NCBI GenBank assembly: GCA_022563885.1
Contig: JADFMM010000017.1
Coordinates: forward strand, 1-44,697
Direction of reading: 5' to 3'
Source of the DNA: Planctomycetota bacterium
GTDB lineage: Bacteria; Planctomycetota; Phycisphaerae; Sedimentisphaerales; Anaerobacaceae
Length of the DNA: 44,697 nt
In this document: piece after piece, positions 1-9,902 of the stretch
How the letters are laid out: each line of letters starts with the position of its first letter
Position numbering within the stretch: position 1 is the stretch's first letter
Made by a program: the position numbers and the translations under genes
The notes under the pieces: model-generated
Database searches by the model: none
Told to the model about the DNA's origin: nothing
What the model saw: the letters and a program-made list of their open reading frames with translations, nothing else

Positions 1-154
1 TTTGAATGCCCAATTGCACCCCATCTTTGATCGCTTCTCAATCGCGAAATCCGCGACGTAGAACAGCTACGCCTGTGGTTTCGCTCAATCGGGCGCGACC
101 CAATATGAGGCACACTTGGACCCCAAATTGTCCAACTTATTTCTTGCCGATCCC
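1..154 (+). repeat. MITE-like palindromic element, copy 1 (left end cut by window)
   Basis: This stretch aligns along its length with 37324-37501 and with the reverse complement of 26470-26636. The right terminal repeat (130-154) reads GTCCAACTTATTTCTTGCCG plus GATCCC, the inverse of the CGGCAAGAAATAA left end seen in copy 3. The centre (about 58-79) is a hairpin, CGTAG-AACAG-CTACG, where the other copies have TGTAGT-CC-ACTACA, so stem bases differ but pairing is kept. The left terminal repeat lies outside the window. It ends only a few bases before the ribosome-binding site of the next gene. Confidence 0.75.
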
Positions 155-172
155 TAAACAGGAGTCTTTGTA

Positions 173-2386
173 ATGCCGAATCGGCAGGGTATCTCGTTTC
201 TACCGACCGGCACCAGCCTGGCGTTGGGGCTGGTCCTGTTGGCGGTGACCGGCGTGTTGTGCTGGCTGGCCTGGCGCCGCACCGGCTATCGCAAGGCGAT
301 CGGTATTCTCGAACTGCTGCGCTTTGCACTGGTCTGTCTGGTGGTGGCGACCCTGTGCCAACCCGAATGGCTGGTGACGCGGCCCGCGGAACAGAGTCCC
401 ACCTTGGTGGTGCTCTGGGACCAATCGAACAGCATGAAAACACGGGATGTGATCGACGATGAAGGCAGCGACGGCCAGCCCAAGAGCCGCGCCGAGACGA
501 TCGAGCCGTTGATGTCGGAGGCGATCTGGAAGTCGGCTGACAATGAATCAAACAGTGAACTGAAGGTGGTGTTCGAGCCATTTTCATCCGAGTTAGACCC
601 CGCGGAAGAAGCCACGGATTTAAATGCAGGGCTGTTGCAGGTCCTGGAAAATCACTCGAACCTACGCGGCGTGGTGCTGCTGTCCGACGGTGATTGGAAT
701 GCCGGTAAGTCACCCGTAGAAGCCGCCACCCGCTTCCGCATGAAGGGGATTCCCGTGTTCCCGGTGGCGGTGGGAAGCAAGGTGCCCTTGCCCGACCTCG
801 AATTGGTCAGCATGAATGCGCCGACCTTCGGCGTGGCGCATAAGGTGCTTCGTATTCCCTTCGTGCTACGCAGCGCCTTGGGCCAGGACCGTGACGTGAG
901 GGTCACGCTGCATGTCAATGAAAAGCCCACTTCCACCAAGCTGGTCCGCGTTCCGGCCATGGGCCAGGCGCAACAGAACATGGTGTGGACGCCGCCGGCG
1001 ACAGGTGATTACACCCTGACCCTGCGTGTGCCGCGGGACCCGCAGGAGTTGATCGCCGAAAACAACGAGATATCCGCGCCGATCTCGGTCCGTCAGGAAC
1101 AACTGAAGGTCCTGGTGATCGAGTCCACTCCCCGCTGGGAGTACCGATACCTGCGCAACGCCTTGGAACGTGATCCGGGTGTCGAACTCACCTGCTTGCT
1201 CTTTCATCCGGAACTGCCCAACGTCGGCGGCGGGCGCGCCTACATAAAACATTTTCCTTCCCCCAGTGAACTGAGCCGTTTTGACCTGGTCTTTCTTGGC
1301 GACGTGGGTGTGGGACCGAAACAGTTGACGATCGACCAAGCGCAGGCGCTGCGTCAGTTGGTCAGCGCCCAGGCCGCGGGTCTGGTCTTCATGCCGGGGC
1401 GTTACGGCTGGCAGGACAGCTTGAATGCAAGTCCGCTTGCCGATCTTTATCCGGTGGTCATGGATCCCGCCCGCGCGACGGGTGTCGGCTCAAGCGCGCC
1501 CGGCCATTTCACGCTCACGCAAGCGGGACAGCGCAGCTTGCTGACGCGTCTGGCCGACACCGACGAGGCAAACGCCAAGGTGTGGCGCACGCTGCCGGGC
1601 TTTCACTGGTACGCAGGCGTCAAACGAGCCAAAGCCGGGTCGGAGGTCCTGGCAGTCCACCACCAGGAAACCACGGCTTTCGGACGCGTCCCCCTGATCG
1701 TCACCAAGACCTACGGCACGGGCAAGGTTCTATTCATGGGCACCGACAGCGCCTGGCGTTGGCGCGAGGGCGTCGAAGATCGCTACCACTATCGTTTCTG
1801 GGGCCAGGTGGCTCGGTGGATGGCCTACCAGCGGCAGATGGCTCGGGGCCAATCCATGCGTCTGTTCTATTCACCCGATCGGCCCCGCGTCGACGATGTC
1901 GTTTCCCTGAATGTCAACGTATTGGATGGTCTCGGCGCTCCCTTGAACCAGGGCACGGTGGTTGTACAGGCGATTTCTCCAGCGGGCAAAACCAAAACGG
2001 TTCGACTTGAACCGGGCGAAAAAGATGCCTGGGGTCTGTTCGTGGGATCCTTGGTTCCGAAAGAACCGGGCACCTACCGCCTGATTGCCAGTTGTGCCGA
2101 AACCGGTGCATCGGTTCAGGCAGACCTCTCCGTGCAGGGTCTGAATCGAGAACGTCAGGGACGTCTGGCCCGGTACGATGTCTTGGAGGAGATCGCCACG
2201 ATTACCCAAGGCAAGCTGGTGCCGGTTTCCGAGCTGCGCAGTCTGTTGGATCACCTGGCGACCCTGCCGGAGCCCGAGCCGACGATCCACCGGATAAGAA
2301 TCTGGTCTCACCCGGTATGGGGGGCGATACTGATTGCGTTGATGGCCGTGTTTTGGGTGGGGAGAAAGATGATTGGTGCTGTTTAA
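173..2386 (+). CDS. Membrane VWA / glutamine-amidotransferase-like protein (BatA-neighbourhood type)
   Basis: 737 residues. Two N-terminal membrane segments (about 15-36 and 44-63) are followed by a von Willebrand A-like region with a MIDAS-type DQSNS at 83-87 and LSDGD at 170-174. A class I glutamine-amidotransferase-like Rossmann region starts near residue 312 (VLVIESTPRWEYRYLRNAL), and one membrane segment lies at the extreme C-terminus (about 712-732). This architecture is common in planctomycete and Bacteroidetes clusters with MoxR ATPase, DUF58 and BatA-like proteins, where it is thought to act in envelope integrity or protein assembly. The start is supported by AGGAG at 160-164, 8 bases before the ATG. 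The MoxR/DUF58 partners would be expected upstream, outside the window. Substrate and partner are unknown; the amidotransferase-like domain is probably non-catalytic. Confidence 0.85.
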   Translation: MPNRQGISFLPTGTSLALGLVLLAVTGVLCWLAWRRTGYRKAIGILELLRFALVCLVVATLCQPEWLVTRPAEQSPTLVVLWDQSNSMKTRDVIDDEGSDGQPKSRAETIEPLMSEAIWKSADNESNSELKVVFEPFSSELDPAEEATDLNAGLLQVLENHSNLRGVVLLSDGDWNAGKSPVEAATRFRMKGIPVFPVAVGSKVPLPDLELVSMNAPTFGVAHKVLRIPFVLRSALGQDRDVRVTLHVNEKPTSTKLVRVPAMGQAQQNMVWTPPATGDYTLTLRVPRDPQELIAENNEISAPISVRQEQLKVLVIESTPRWEYRYLRNALERDPGVELTCLLFHPELPNVGGGRAYIKHFPSPSELSRFDLVFLGDVGVGPKQLTIDQAQALRQLVSAQAAGLVFMPGRYGWQDSLNASPLADLYPVVMDPARATGVGSSAPGHFTLTQAGQRSLLTRLADTDEANAKVWRTLPGFHWYAGVKRAKAGSEVLAVHHQETTAFGRVPLIVTKTYGTGKVLFMGTDSAWRWREGVEDRYHYRFWGQVARWMAYQRQMARGQSMRLFYSPDRPRVDDVVSLNVNVLDGLGAPLNQGTVVVQAISPAGKTKTVRLEPGEKDAWGLFVGSLVPKEPGTYRLIASCAETGASVQADLSVQGLNRERQGRLARYDVLEEIATITQGKLVPVSELRSLLDHLATLPEPEPTIHRIRIWSHPVWGAILIALMAVFWVGRKMIGAV

Positions 2387-2417
2387 GTGGGGTTTGGTAA
2401 CCAGTTGAAAAAACAAG

Positions 2418-2522
2418 AATATCGATTAACGAATAATGAATTTCGAAGGAAAAAGAAGAGCGACTTGGATGGGCTTGCAGTTCCTTCTATATTCGTTAAT
2501 CGGTGTTCGGAGTTCGATATTC
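2418..2522. repeat. Intergenic palindrome family, copy A
   Basis: An imperfect inverted repeat of about 105 bp between two co-directional genes. The left arm has GAATATCGATTAACGAATAA (2418-2437) and TTCGAAGGA; the right arm has ATTCGTTAATCGG and ends CGATATTC (2515-2522). The right arm carries an extra ~14 bases (GTGTTCGGAGTTCG side) that would bulge. Related copies are at 6144-6249, 9749-9860 and, broken, 15920-16049. Its position after a stop codon would suit a terminator, RNA-processing or mRNA-stability element, but there is no U-tract directly after the stem, so the role is unproven. Confidence 0.8.
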
Positions 2523-2570
2523 AAAAAACCATCAAATAGACCTCAGCCACACAAGGACTAGGTAGTACAG

Positions 2571-5500
2571 ATGAGTCAACCACAACCAGAAAACAATTCC
2601 ATTGCATTGCCACCGCGCATGAAGGCGGCATTGGAGCAGTATCGAAAGAGGGTCTGGGTGATCAAGCTCGCCGAGAGCGCTCTGGCGGCGATCTTTGGTC
2701 TCGTGATGTCGTATCTCGTCGTGTTTGTCCTGGACCGCCTTTTCGATACGCCGGCGCTATTACGGGCGGTCATCCTGGCAGTGGGCAGTGTGGGGATGGT
2801 GATTCTGTTTCCGCTGAAATGCCACCACTGGGTCTGGAATTACCGACGCCTGGATCAGGTGGCGCGCCTGGCGCGACACAGATTCCCGCGTTTTGGCGAT
2901 CAGTTGCTGGGCATTGTGGAACTCGCACGAAGCGATTCGCGAGCGGGCAAGAGTCGCGCTCTCGTCCAGGCGGCGATGCGACAGGTCGATGCCGAGTTGG
3001 CCAATCGTGACCTCACGGACGCCGTTCCCAATCCGCGCCACCGTCGCTGGGCCTGGGCCGCCGGCGTTCCCCTGGCCGGGACCGCGTTGCTGATGATGCT
3101 GATCCCGGCGGCGGGCGGCAACGCGTTCAAGCGCTGGCTCATGCCCTGGCGTCCGGCCGAGCGCTACACCTTTGCCCAACTGGCAGGCGGAACGGACCTG
3201 CGCGTGGTCCCCTACGCAGAACCCTTTCAGGTCGAGGCCCGTCTCAAGGAGAATTCGCCGTGGAGGCCCGAGTCCGCCCGGGCCCGCTATGAAAAACAGA
3301 CGCCGATCGTGGCCACGCGCGACGGGGCGATCTACCGATTTGCCATGCCGCCCCAGACCCGCGACGGACACATCACGCTTCGCATCGGCGATGCGCGGCG
3401 ATCCATTCCTGTCGAGCCCAAGATGCGTCCCGCATTGACAGAGCTTCTGGCACACGTTCAACTGCCCAGCTACCTCCAGCGAAACGAAGCGCTCATTGAA
3501 GATGCGCGCGGCGGCACGGTCAGCCTGGTGAAGGGAAGCACCGCGGTCTTCAAGGCCACGGCCACGCGTGATCTCGCTGCAGCGACACTCGACGGTCGCT
3601 CACAGGTGGTAGACGGTCCCCACCTGACCACCGAGAGTGTTACAGTCGAAGCATCGGCCGACTATCGCCTGACATGGCGTGATCACTATGGCCTGGCCCC
3701 GCGAGAAGCGCAGGTGCTGCGCATCGAGGCGCTCGACGATCAGGGCCCGACCGTCAACTTCAATAAACTGAAGAACAACCAGGTCATTCTTTCCCACGAA
3801 GTGCTCGCGTTTGAGATTCAGGCCGGTGACGATTTTGGTGTGAAGCGCATTGGCCTCGAGTGGCGGGGCATCAACGATCCGATTCACAATCCCGAACCGT
3901 CCCGGGGCGAGAAGATCGTGGCAGCCGGTGCCCCCATAAACGAGACGATGACCGTATCCGCGACATTTTCCGCGGATCGCGAAAAAGTGCGTCCCCAGAG
4001 TCTGCGTTTGCGTGCCTTTGCCGAGGACTATCTGCCCGGGCGTGAACGATCGTATTCACCCACCCTCGTGCTCCATGTGCTCACGCCGGCGGAGCACTTC
4101 AGGTGGCTGACCGAACAGATGAGCCAATGGGCGGGCGCGGCCCAGGAGGTGTACGACAAGGAGTTGCAGTTGCACGAGATCAACAAGGAGTTGCGTGACC
4201 TGCCGCCCGAAGCCCTCGACGATCCGGCCCAGCGTAAGAAGATCCAGCAGCAGGCAGCCGCCGAAATGGCGAACGCGGCTCAACTCGACGCCTTGGTCGA
4301 AATGGGCAAGGAATTGGTTGCGGAGGCGACCAAGAACGAGGAATTCGACGCCGATCAACTGGACGCCTGGGCAGAGATGCTCAAGCTATTGGAGGAGATC
4401 GCCGGCAAGCAAATGCCATCCGTGGCTGACTTACTCGAGCAGGCCGCGGCGGCACAGGGACAACCCACCCCGCCCATCACCGAGGCGCCCCTGCCGGGTG
4501 AGCCAGGAGAAGCCAAGCCGAAGGAGACGTCGGATGAGCAGAAGGACATCGAGCCCGAAGACCCAATCGCCGCCCCGCCCGGCGCCGATGATCTCGGCCT
4601 GGAAGGCGCCGACAAGTACGGTCCGGAAGGCCTCAATCCGGAGGGACTCAAAGAGGATCCGAACGATCCCAACCCCGAGGCGGCCGACGTCATGCAGGAC
4701 AAGAGCGAGCAGCCCGAGGGCGAGCCTGGCTACATCCCCGCGAATCCGACGCCGCTCGTGATCGACATCGAGTCGGGTTTCAACACGAGCGAGAAGGCGG
4801 AGGACGCGCCGCAGGTCAAGGGCGGCCTGCTCATCCCCGCGACGATCCTGAAAGGCAGTGGCAAGGACCCGGAGGAGGAAGAAGCCGCAGACGCCGAGGC
4901 CACCACCGCGGAGCTCGTCCTCCAGGCGGTCACGGAGCAGCAGGACCTACTGGACGCCTTTGCCAAGTTGGCCGAGGAGATGAACACCCTGCTCATGGGC
5001 TTTGAAAACAGCACCTTTGTGAAGCGCTTGAAAGCGGCCTCGCGCAAACAAATCGACCTGGCCGTGGAACTGAACGACCTGGACGGCTTCGGCGTGGATG
5101 ACGGTGCCCTGAACGATCACGCGCAGCGTCAGCGCCTGGCCGAACGCGAGAAGGCTGCCTCGGACCGGGTGCTGGTCATTCAGGAAGACATGCACGCCTA
5201 CGCCGAGCGGAAACCCTCTAAGAACTACACGCGCGTACTGGCGGAGATGCAGGAGGCAACCGTGGTCGCGCAGATTCGTGACATGGCCGCGGCCATCAAC
5301 AGAAACGAGGTCGGTCAATCCACGATCGAGGCGGAATTCTGGGCCGACACCCTGGACCGCTGGGCCGAGCAGCTCGTGGATCCGCTCGGCGCGGGTGGGC
5401 CGACACCCGAGGGATTGATCGAGTTACCCAATCTCACGCCCGAGATGATACTCGAGGTGATGCGCATCATTAACGGCGAGATCGAGCTTCGTGAGGAAAC

Positions 5501-6119
5501 ACGTGAACTGCACCAGGCCATCGGCGCCATCGACGAAGAGACCTACCAGCAGCGCGGCGGCAAGCTAAGCATGACGCAGGCGGAACTCGCCGCGAAGTCT
5601 CGCGAACTGGCCGAGCAGATCAAGGCCATGCCCAACGCGCCCGCTCACGCCGATGAGACCCTCGCCCGGGAAATCAAGACGCTTACCGAGAAGGGCGAGC
5701 TTGAAGGCGAAGCCCTCGACAAGCAAATCGAGTGGTTGACCGGCCGGACCGAACTCGGCAAGAAGGTCTTGCAGGGCCAGATGGACAAACTCTCCAAGGC
5801 CGCGACCGTCATGGACGAGGTCGAGGCCCTGCTGGCCCGGCCGGCCACGGGCCCGCCCACGATCGCCGCCATCTTGGAAGTACTCGAAATCCTGCTCGAA
5901 ACGGCGCGTTTGCCCAATGCGCCCATGATCGTGAAGGCGCCGCCGGGCACGGCGTCTGCGTTGATGCTCATGGGTCTCGGAGACGACGGCAGCAAGGCCT
6001 TTATCGAAAACCGCGTTCCCGGACAGGCCACGGGCAAGGCGGGGCGCAAGCTCCCGGAAGAGTTTCGCGCGGGCCTGGACGTATACTTCGATGCGCTGGA
6101 AGGGAAGAAAATTGAGTAG
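2571..6119 (+). CDS. Large membrane-anchored coiled-coil protein (DUF4175-like)
   Basis: 1182 residues. There are two membrane segments near 37-58 and 63-83 and a third near 163-186, followed by a beta-rich region (about 190-520) and a long Glu/Ala/Lys/Gln-rich helical part with predicted coiled coil from about 520 to the end. An acidic, proline-rich linker (about 640-770) separates two helical blocks. The N-terminal layout (paired helices, then 'RFPRFGDQLLGIVELAR', a third helix, Ig-like strands, coiled coil) resembles DUF4175-type proteins that sit beside VWA/BatA genes in planctomycetes. The gene follows the VWA gene on the same strand across palindrome A, so the two are probably co-expressed. 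No catalytic motif is visible; a structural periplasmic scaffold is a guess. Confidence 0.8.
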   Translation: MSQPQPENNSIALPPRMKAALEQYRKRVWVIKLAESALAAIFGLVMSYLVVFVLDRLFDTPALLRAVILAVGSVGMVILFPLKCHHWVWNYRRLDQVARLARHRFPRFGDQLLGIVELARSDSRAGKSRALVQAAMRQVDAELANRDLTDAVPNPRHRRWAWAAGVPLAGTALLMMLIPAAGGNAFKRWLMPWRPAERYTFAQLAGGTDLRVVPYAEPFQVEARLKENSPWRPESARARYEKQTPIVATRDGAIYRFAMPPQTRDGHITLRIGDARRSIPVEPKMRPALTELLAHVQLPSYLQRNEALIEDARGGTVSLVKGSTAVFKATATRDLAAATLDGRSQVVDGPHLTTESVTVEASADYRLTWRDHYGLAPREAQVLRIEALDDQGPTVNFNKLKNNQVILSHEVLAFEIQAGDDFGVKRIGLEWRGINDPIHNPEPSRGEKIVAAGAPINETMTVSATFSADREKVRPQSLRLRAFAEDYLPGRERSYSPTLVLHVLTPAEHFRWLTEQMSQWAGAAQEVYDKELQLHEINKELRDLPPEALDDPAQRKKIQQQAAAEMANAAQLDALVEMGKELVAEATKNEEFDADQLDAWAEMLKLLEEIAGKQMPSVADLLEQAAAAQGQPTPPITEAPLPGEPGEAKPKETSDEQKDIEPEDPIAAPPGADDLGLEGADKYGPEGLNPEGLKEDPNDPNPEAADVMQDKSEQPEGEPGYIPANPTPLVIDIESGFNTSEKAEDAPQVKGGLLIPATILKGSGKDPEEEEAADAEATTAELVLQAVTEQQDLLDAFAKLAEEMNTLLMGFENSTFVKRLKAASRKQIDLAVELNDLDGFGVDDGALNDHAQRQRLAEREKAASDRVLVIQEDMHAYAERKPSKNYTRVLAEMQEATVVAQIRDMAAAINRNEVGQSTIEAEFWADTLDRWAEQLVDPLGAGGPTPEGLIELPNLTPEMILEVMRIINGEIELREETRELHQAIGAIDEETYQQRGGKLSMTQAELAAKSRELAEQIKAMPNAPAHADETLAREIKTLTEKGELEGEALDKQIEWLTGRTELGKKVLQGQMDKLSKAATVMDEVEALLARPATGPPTIAAILEVLEILLETARLPNAPMIVKAPPGTASALMLMGLGDDGSKAFIENRVPGQATGKAGRKLPEEFRAGLDVYFDALEGKKIE

Positions 6120-6143
6120 CCAAGTTGACGACTTTGAATAACA

Positions 6144-6300
6144 AATGTCGATTAACGAATAATGAATTTCGAAGGAAAACAATGAACGGTTTGATTGGGC
6201 TCGCAGTTACTTCGACATTCAAAATTCGGTGTTCGGAGTTCGATATTCAGACCGGCTAGGAATGTCGATTGTCGATCTACGAATGATGACTTTCGAAGTA
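6144..6300. repeat. Intergenic palindrome family, copy B plus a decayed left arm
   Basis: 6144-6249 matches copy A: left arm ATGTCGATTAACGAATAATG, then TTCGAAGGA, and a right arm ending GTTCGATATTC. The right arm has lost its ATTCGTTAATC part and reads TTCGACATTCAAAATTCGG. A second, isolated left-arm-like segment, AATGTCGATTGTCGATCTACG, follows at about 6260-6300, so the element seems to have been partly duplicated. It lies between two co-directional genes. Confidence 0.75.
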
Positions 6301-6363
6301 TTTGGGAATCATGACGGACCCACCTAAGCCCTTTGGTTGGATATTCTAGCAAGGAGACAAACC

Positions 6364-8073
6364 ATGCGCCATGCCAACACTCTACTGATGTGTCTTGCGG
6401 TATCGTTGATGCTCACCGGTGTTGGATTCACTCAGGATCCTGAGCGAGTTCCTCGCGTCCGACAGCGCGGGGCAGAGCTAAAGGCGCGGGCGAATCTGCA
6501 GCGACTGTCAGCGTTCGTCAAACAGAAACTCGATCCACTGATCCAGCACATGAGCGAAAGCCTTGCCCAGCGTTACCCATTGGAGGAAAAAGACGCTAAG
6601 GCACTGCGGCAGTCCATTTTCGAATCGGTCGACATTGCGCTGGACCGCGACGATGCCATGAGGACGCTTGGCATATATGCGCGCATTGGCAACAACAGTG
6701 GCTTGCTTAACTCGGTGTTGGCCTTGCCTGGCTGCAGAGCGGCACTGGCAAGTGTCCTAAAGAAGCAGCAAGTTCAGGACTATTTAGACTTTTTGCAGGC
6801 ACGGGGAGAGCGAGACAAACAGGCGGCGGCGGGGCTGATCGTTGCATGGATCGATCGACAACTCGGCTTGACGGCCGATCAGCGTCAGAAGATGGGCCCA
6901 GTGATTCTCGCCAGGATACAAAAAGACGTATACGAAATGAACTCAATGGACCTGATGGGTGTGGATTCTGAAGAATCGGCACACATGCTGCGCGATTTTC
7001 AGATCGATCGAGTACTCTCCCCATCGCAAGTCACCGTCTGGCAACTCACAACGGCGAAGCCCGGAGAAAAGGACGAGGAGGATTGGCGTCTGAAGGCCCG
7101 GTTTGCAGCGGCCGAAGCGGGTCTCAAAAAAGCGGTCGCGGAGGGCGAGATCACCCGCGAGCAGGCCGGCCAGAGAATCGAAGCCATGAAAAAGAAATTC
7201 TGGGGTGATAAGAAAGACAGAGGCGAAGAACGTGAAGTGCCCGACCGTCGGGAAATTCAATTCCGCGAGGCGGCGGCTAAAATCAACGGGGCCGTCGAGG
7301 CCGGCCATATGACGCGGGAGCAGGCAAACGAAAGATTGGGCGGCCTCAAGCGACGGCTCTGGGCCAAAGACAAAGACGATCGCGACGAAAAGTCGGGTGC
7401 CGAATCTGACGAGCAGGCCAGGCGCATCGCCGAGGCGACACTGGCGGCCCACCGCGAGCAGCTGGGCCCTCTCGACGCCCGTGCATCGAAACGTCTGGCC
7501 TTGGTGTCGAAAGGCGTGGTCGAGCAATACCTCGAATCGCGCGACGTGGATCGAGGCAGAGGTGAATCCAAAAAACGGGATAACGCGTTCGGACAAGCCG
7601 CAGGGAAGATCCAGGCCTTGGTCGCAGCGGGTAGATTGACGCGAGAGCAAGCCGTTCAGAAACTTGAGGCCATGGAGGAAGGATGGGAAGAAAAGAAGAA
7701 CGGACGTCGAGCTCAGGGTGCTGCCGCGTACATTACGAATAACCCGCTGTATCAGCAGACGATCAAGGATTGCCTTTCAGACGATGCCTATTCAGATTAC
7801 CGGACGCGCCAAGTGGAGAGACTGGCCTTCCGACAACAGGCCTTACGTGATTTGGTCGTGGCGGGTCTAGACACTCGCCTGTTACTGAGTCATCAACAGC
7901 GCCAACGATTTGCAGAGACTGCGGCAAAATTGTCCGCACCGAAGAGCGGGAATGTGGCCGGCGGGATCATGCTGGCTCAGGTTGTCAAGCAGATCGATCA
8001 AGGCGATCTGAGTGATTGGCAGCGCGGAGAGTTCAATTCGATCCTGCGTGGGAGAGCAAAATGGAAAAAGTAG
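6364..8073 (+). CDS. Secreted protein with three ITREQA-type repeats (paralogue 1)
   Basis: 569 residues from the ATG at 6364. An upstream in-frame TTG exists (6337), but AAGGAG at 6351-6356 is ideally spaced for the ATG, which opens a clean signal peptide ending near GFTQD. The protein is helical and charged. Three copies of a ~33-residue module, with core (E/A)xG.(I/M/L)TREQA..R(I/L)..(M/L), are encoded near 7108-7200, 7267-7368 and 7588-7680. LTADQR and LSPSQVTVW motifs are of the kind frequent in planctomycete exported proteins. It is clearly paralogous to the next gene (same order of motifs, shared YQQTIKD and RLAFRQQALRDL-type block). Function unknown. Confidence 0.85.
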   Translation: MRHANTLLMCLAVSLMLTGVGFTQDPERVPRVRQRGAELKARANLQRLSAFVKQKLDPLIQHMSESLAQRYPLEEKDAKALRQSIFESVDIALDRDDAMRTLGIYARIGNNSGLLNSVLALPGCRAALASVLKKQQVQDYLDFLQARGERDKQAAAGLIVAWIDRQLGLTADQRQKMGPVILARIQKDVYEMNSMDLMGVDSEESAHMLRDFQIDRVLSPSQVTVWQLTTAKPGEKDEEDWRLKARFAAAEAGLKKAVAEGEITREQAGQRIEAMKKKFWGDKKDRGEEREVPDRREIQFREAAAKINGAVEAGHMTREQANERLGGLKRRLWAKDKDDRDEKSGAESDEQARRIAEATLAAHREQLGPLDARASKRLALVSKGVVEQYLESRDVDRGRGESKKRDNAFGQAAGKIQALVAAGRLTREQAVQKLEAMEEGWEEKKNGRRAQGAAAYITNNPLYQQTIKDCLSDDAYSDYRTRQVERLAFRQQALRDLVVAGLDTRLLLSHQQRQRFAETAAKLSAPKSGNVAGGIMLAQVVKQIDQGDLSDWQRGEFNSILRGRAKWKK

Positions 8074-8127
8074 AAGGAAAACCGACTATAAGCGATTTAA
8101 TGGTAAAGAACCGCAAGGAGCCGAAAA

Positions 8128-9738
8128 ATGCGTAAAAGCAAATCTTTATGGATCTGTATGATCGTGACGTCGATGCTCGCCAGCGTCGGCTTTGCTCAGG
8201 ACCGCAATCGAGATCCCGGCGCTCGCCAGCGAGGCGAGGACGCAGGAAGGGGACGGAAATTATACCTCCGGTGGAAAATGGAAAGACTGCTCCCGCAACT
8301 CGGCGAGCACATCGGCCGGCATTGCGCACTGGACGAGGCGGCAGTGGACAAGTTCCGGGCCACGGTCTTCGAATCGGTCAACACCATGCTCGAGCAGGAC
8401 ACTCCGCGCGGGTGGGGCCTCGAGAACCTGCGTGCCGATGACTTCACACTGGTGGAAACGATGCTGTCGCAGCCCGGCTGGCGCGGGGCCTTCGCCAAGT
8501 GCCTGACAGAGAAGCAGCTTCAGGACTACACGGATTTTACCCACACGCGCAGGCAACTCGACCAGCAGGCGGTTCGCAAGCAGATTGCGGCCTGGCTCGA
8601 CCGGCCACTCAGCTTGACAGCCGATCAACGCGGGAAGGTCGAGCAGGCGATTAGCGCGGCCACAGAAGGAAAACCCATGGCCATCAGCTCGCTGAGTTTT
8701 GCGGACGCCGGTTTTCGAGGGGATTTGATGGACTCCACCTTGCGACTATTCCCGAGGTTTTCTCATATCCAACTGAACGGCATCCTGTCGCCTGCGCAGG
8801 CCACGGTCTGGGCCTTGATGAGACCGAAAAGCAAGGAGCAGGGGAACCCGGCCAGACGCGTTCCTCGAGAACAGGAGGGACGAGATAACAATCGCAGAGA
8901 GCCCGATGTGCGCTTGGCCCGATACCGCAAGGCAGAGGCCGAACTCAACCGGGCCGTAGAGGCCGGACGCATCACCCGTGAACAGGCCAACGAGCGATTG
9001 CTGGGGCTCAGACAACAGATCTGGGCGGCTGACCCGACCGTTCGTGGAGGCGATGACATGTTTGAGTCTGAAGACCAGGCCAGAAGGCTTGCCGAGGCAC
9101 AACTGGCAGCTCACACCGAACAACTCGGTCAGCTCGATGCCCAAGCAGTCAAACGACTGGGACTGGCAGCCAAGGGTGTCGTGGAACGGATTCTGGAATC
9201 ACAGGACAGGGGACAACGAGCAGGGGCAGCCAGCGTCCCTAACGCCGATGTCGAAGGAGCTGCGATCAGGATCCGCGCGGCCGTTGCCGCGGGCAGGATC
9301 ACGCGCGAACAGGCCGCCGAACGACTCGGCGCCATGCGGAAGCGTGGAAGCGAAACTCGCCAACAAATCGCCCCTGTAGACATTACCAGTCACGCGCTCT
9401 ATCAACAGACGATCAAGGACGTGCTCTCTAAAGAGGCCTATGCCAAGTACCGGGCACGGCAGACAGAGAATCTGGCCTTTCGCCAGCAGGCCGCGTGTGA
9501 TCTGTTGGTGGCGAGTCTAGACCTACAGTTGTGGCTCGGCGAGAAACAGCGAAAACGCTTTGAGCAGGCCGCAGCCAAGCTGCCCGCCCCGGCAGCAGAT
9601 GCCACAGCCTCGGCCCCAGCAGAGATGCCTGCCAAACTTCACGATCATTTCTCCCGGACGGAGCCTACGGTTCTTAGCCCATGGCAGGCCGAACAATTCG
9701 AAGCGATCCGCATGGGACGAAATCGTCGGAAAAGATGA
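8128..9738 (+). CDS. Secreted protein with two ITREQA-type repeats (paralogue 2)
   Basis: 536 residues; AAGGAG at 8115-8120 supports the ATG. The signal peptide ends near VGFAQD. It aligns with the preceding protein along its length (QDYxDF, LTADQR, LSPAQATVW, YQQTIKD, NLAFRQQA) but carries only two ITREQA modules, near 8930-9025 and 9260-9350; the module corresponding to the first one in paralogue 1 has no clear counterpart. The 54-bp gap shows a tandem duplication within an operon. No enzymatic motif is seen; a periplasmic or surface structural or sensory role is possible. Confidence 0.85.
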   Translation: MRKSKSLWICMIVTSMLASVGFAQDRNRDPGARQRGEDAGRGRKLYLRWKMERLLPQLGEHIGRHCALDEAAVDKFRATVFESVNTMLEQDTPRGWGLENLRADDFTLVETMLSQPGWRGAFAKCLTEKQLQDYTDFTHTRRQLDQQAVRKQIAAWLDRPLSLTADQRGKVEQAISAATEGKPMAISSLSFADAGFRGDLMDSTLRLFPRFSHIQLNGILSPAQATVWALMRPKSKEQGNPARRVPREQEGRDNNRREPDVRLARYRKAEAELNRAVEAGRITREQANERLLGLRQQIWAADPTVRGGDDMFESEDQARRLAEAQLAAHTEQLGQLDAQAVKRLGLAAKGVVERILESQDRGQRAGAASVPNADVEGAAIRIRAAVAAGRITREQAAERLGAMRKRGSETRQQIAPVDITSHALYQQTIKDVLSKEAYAKYRARQTENLAFRQQAACDLLVASLDLQLWLGEKQRKRFEQAAAKLPAPAADATASAPAEMPAKLHDHFSRTEPTVLSPWQAEQFEAIRMGRNRRKR

Positions 9739-9748
9739 AAAATGGACT

Positions 9749-9860
9749 GAATATCGAATGTCGATTAACGAATAATGAACTTCGAAGGAAGAAGAAGTAC
9801 GATGGGATTGGGCTTGCCGCCCTTCGACATTCGTTAATCGGTGTTCGGTGTTCGATATTC
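9749..9860. repeat. Intergenic palindrome family, copy C
   Basis: The most complete copy: left arm GAATATCGAATGTCGATTAA (9749-9768) then CGAATAATGAACTTCGAAGG; right arm TTCGACATTCGTTAATCGG then GTGTTCGGTGTTCGATATTC ending 9860. Its two arms pair over most of their length around a ~35-base loop. It starts 11 bases after the stop of the preceding gene. Confidence 0.8.
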
Positions 9861-9902
9861 AAAAGAACTATTAAGTCTGGACTGATCCTATGGAAGCTTC
9901 TC

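Noticed and set aside
4195-4761. 188-codon plus-strand frame inside the large coiled-coil gene
   Set aside because: Arg/Pro/Ser-rich shadow of the GC-rich Glu/Ala-rich coding region in another frame.
9681-9902. N-terminal extension of the first toroid protein back to 9681
   Set aside because: It overlaps the end of the preceding gene and runs through an intergenic palindrome; the signal peptide begins only at 9903/9924.
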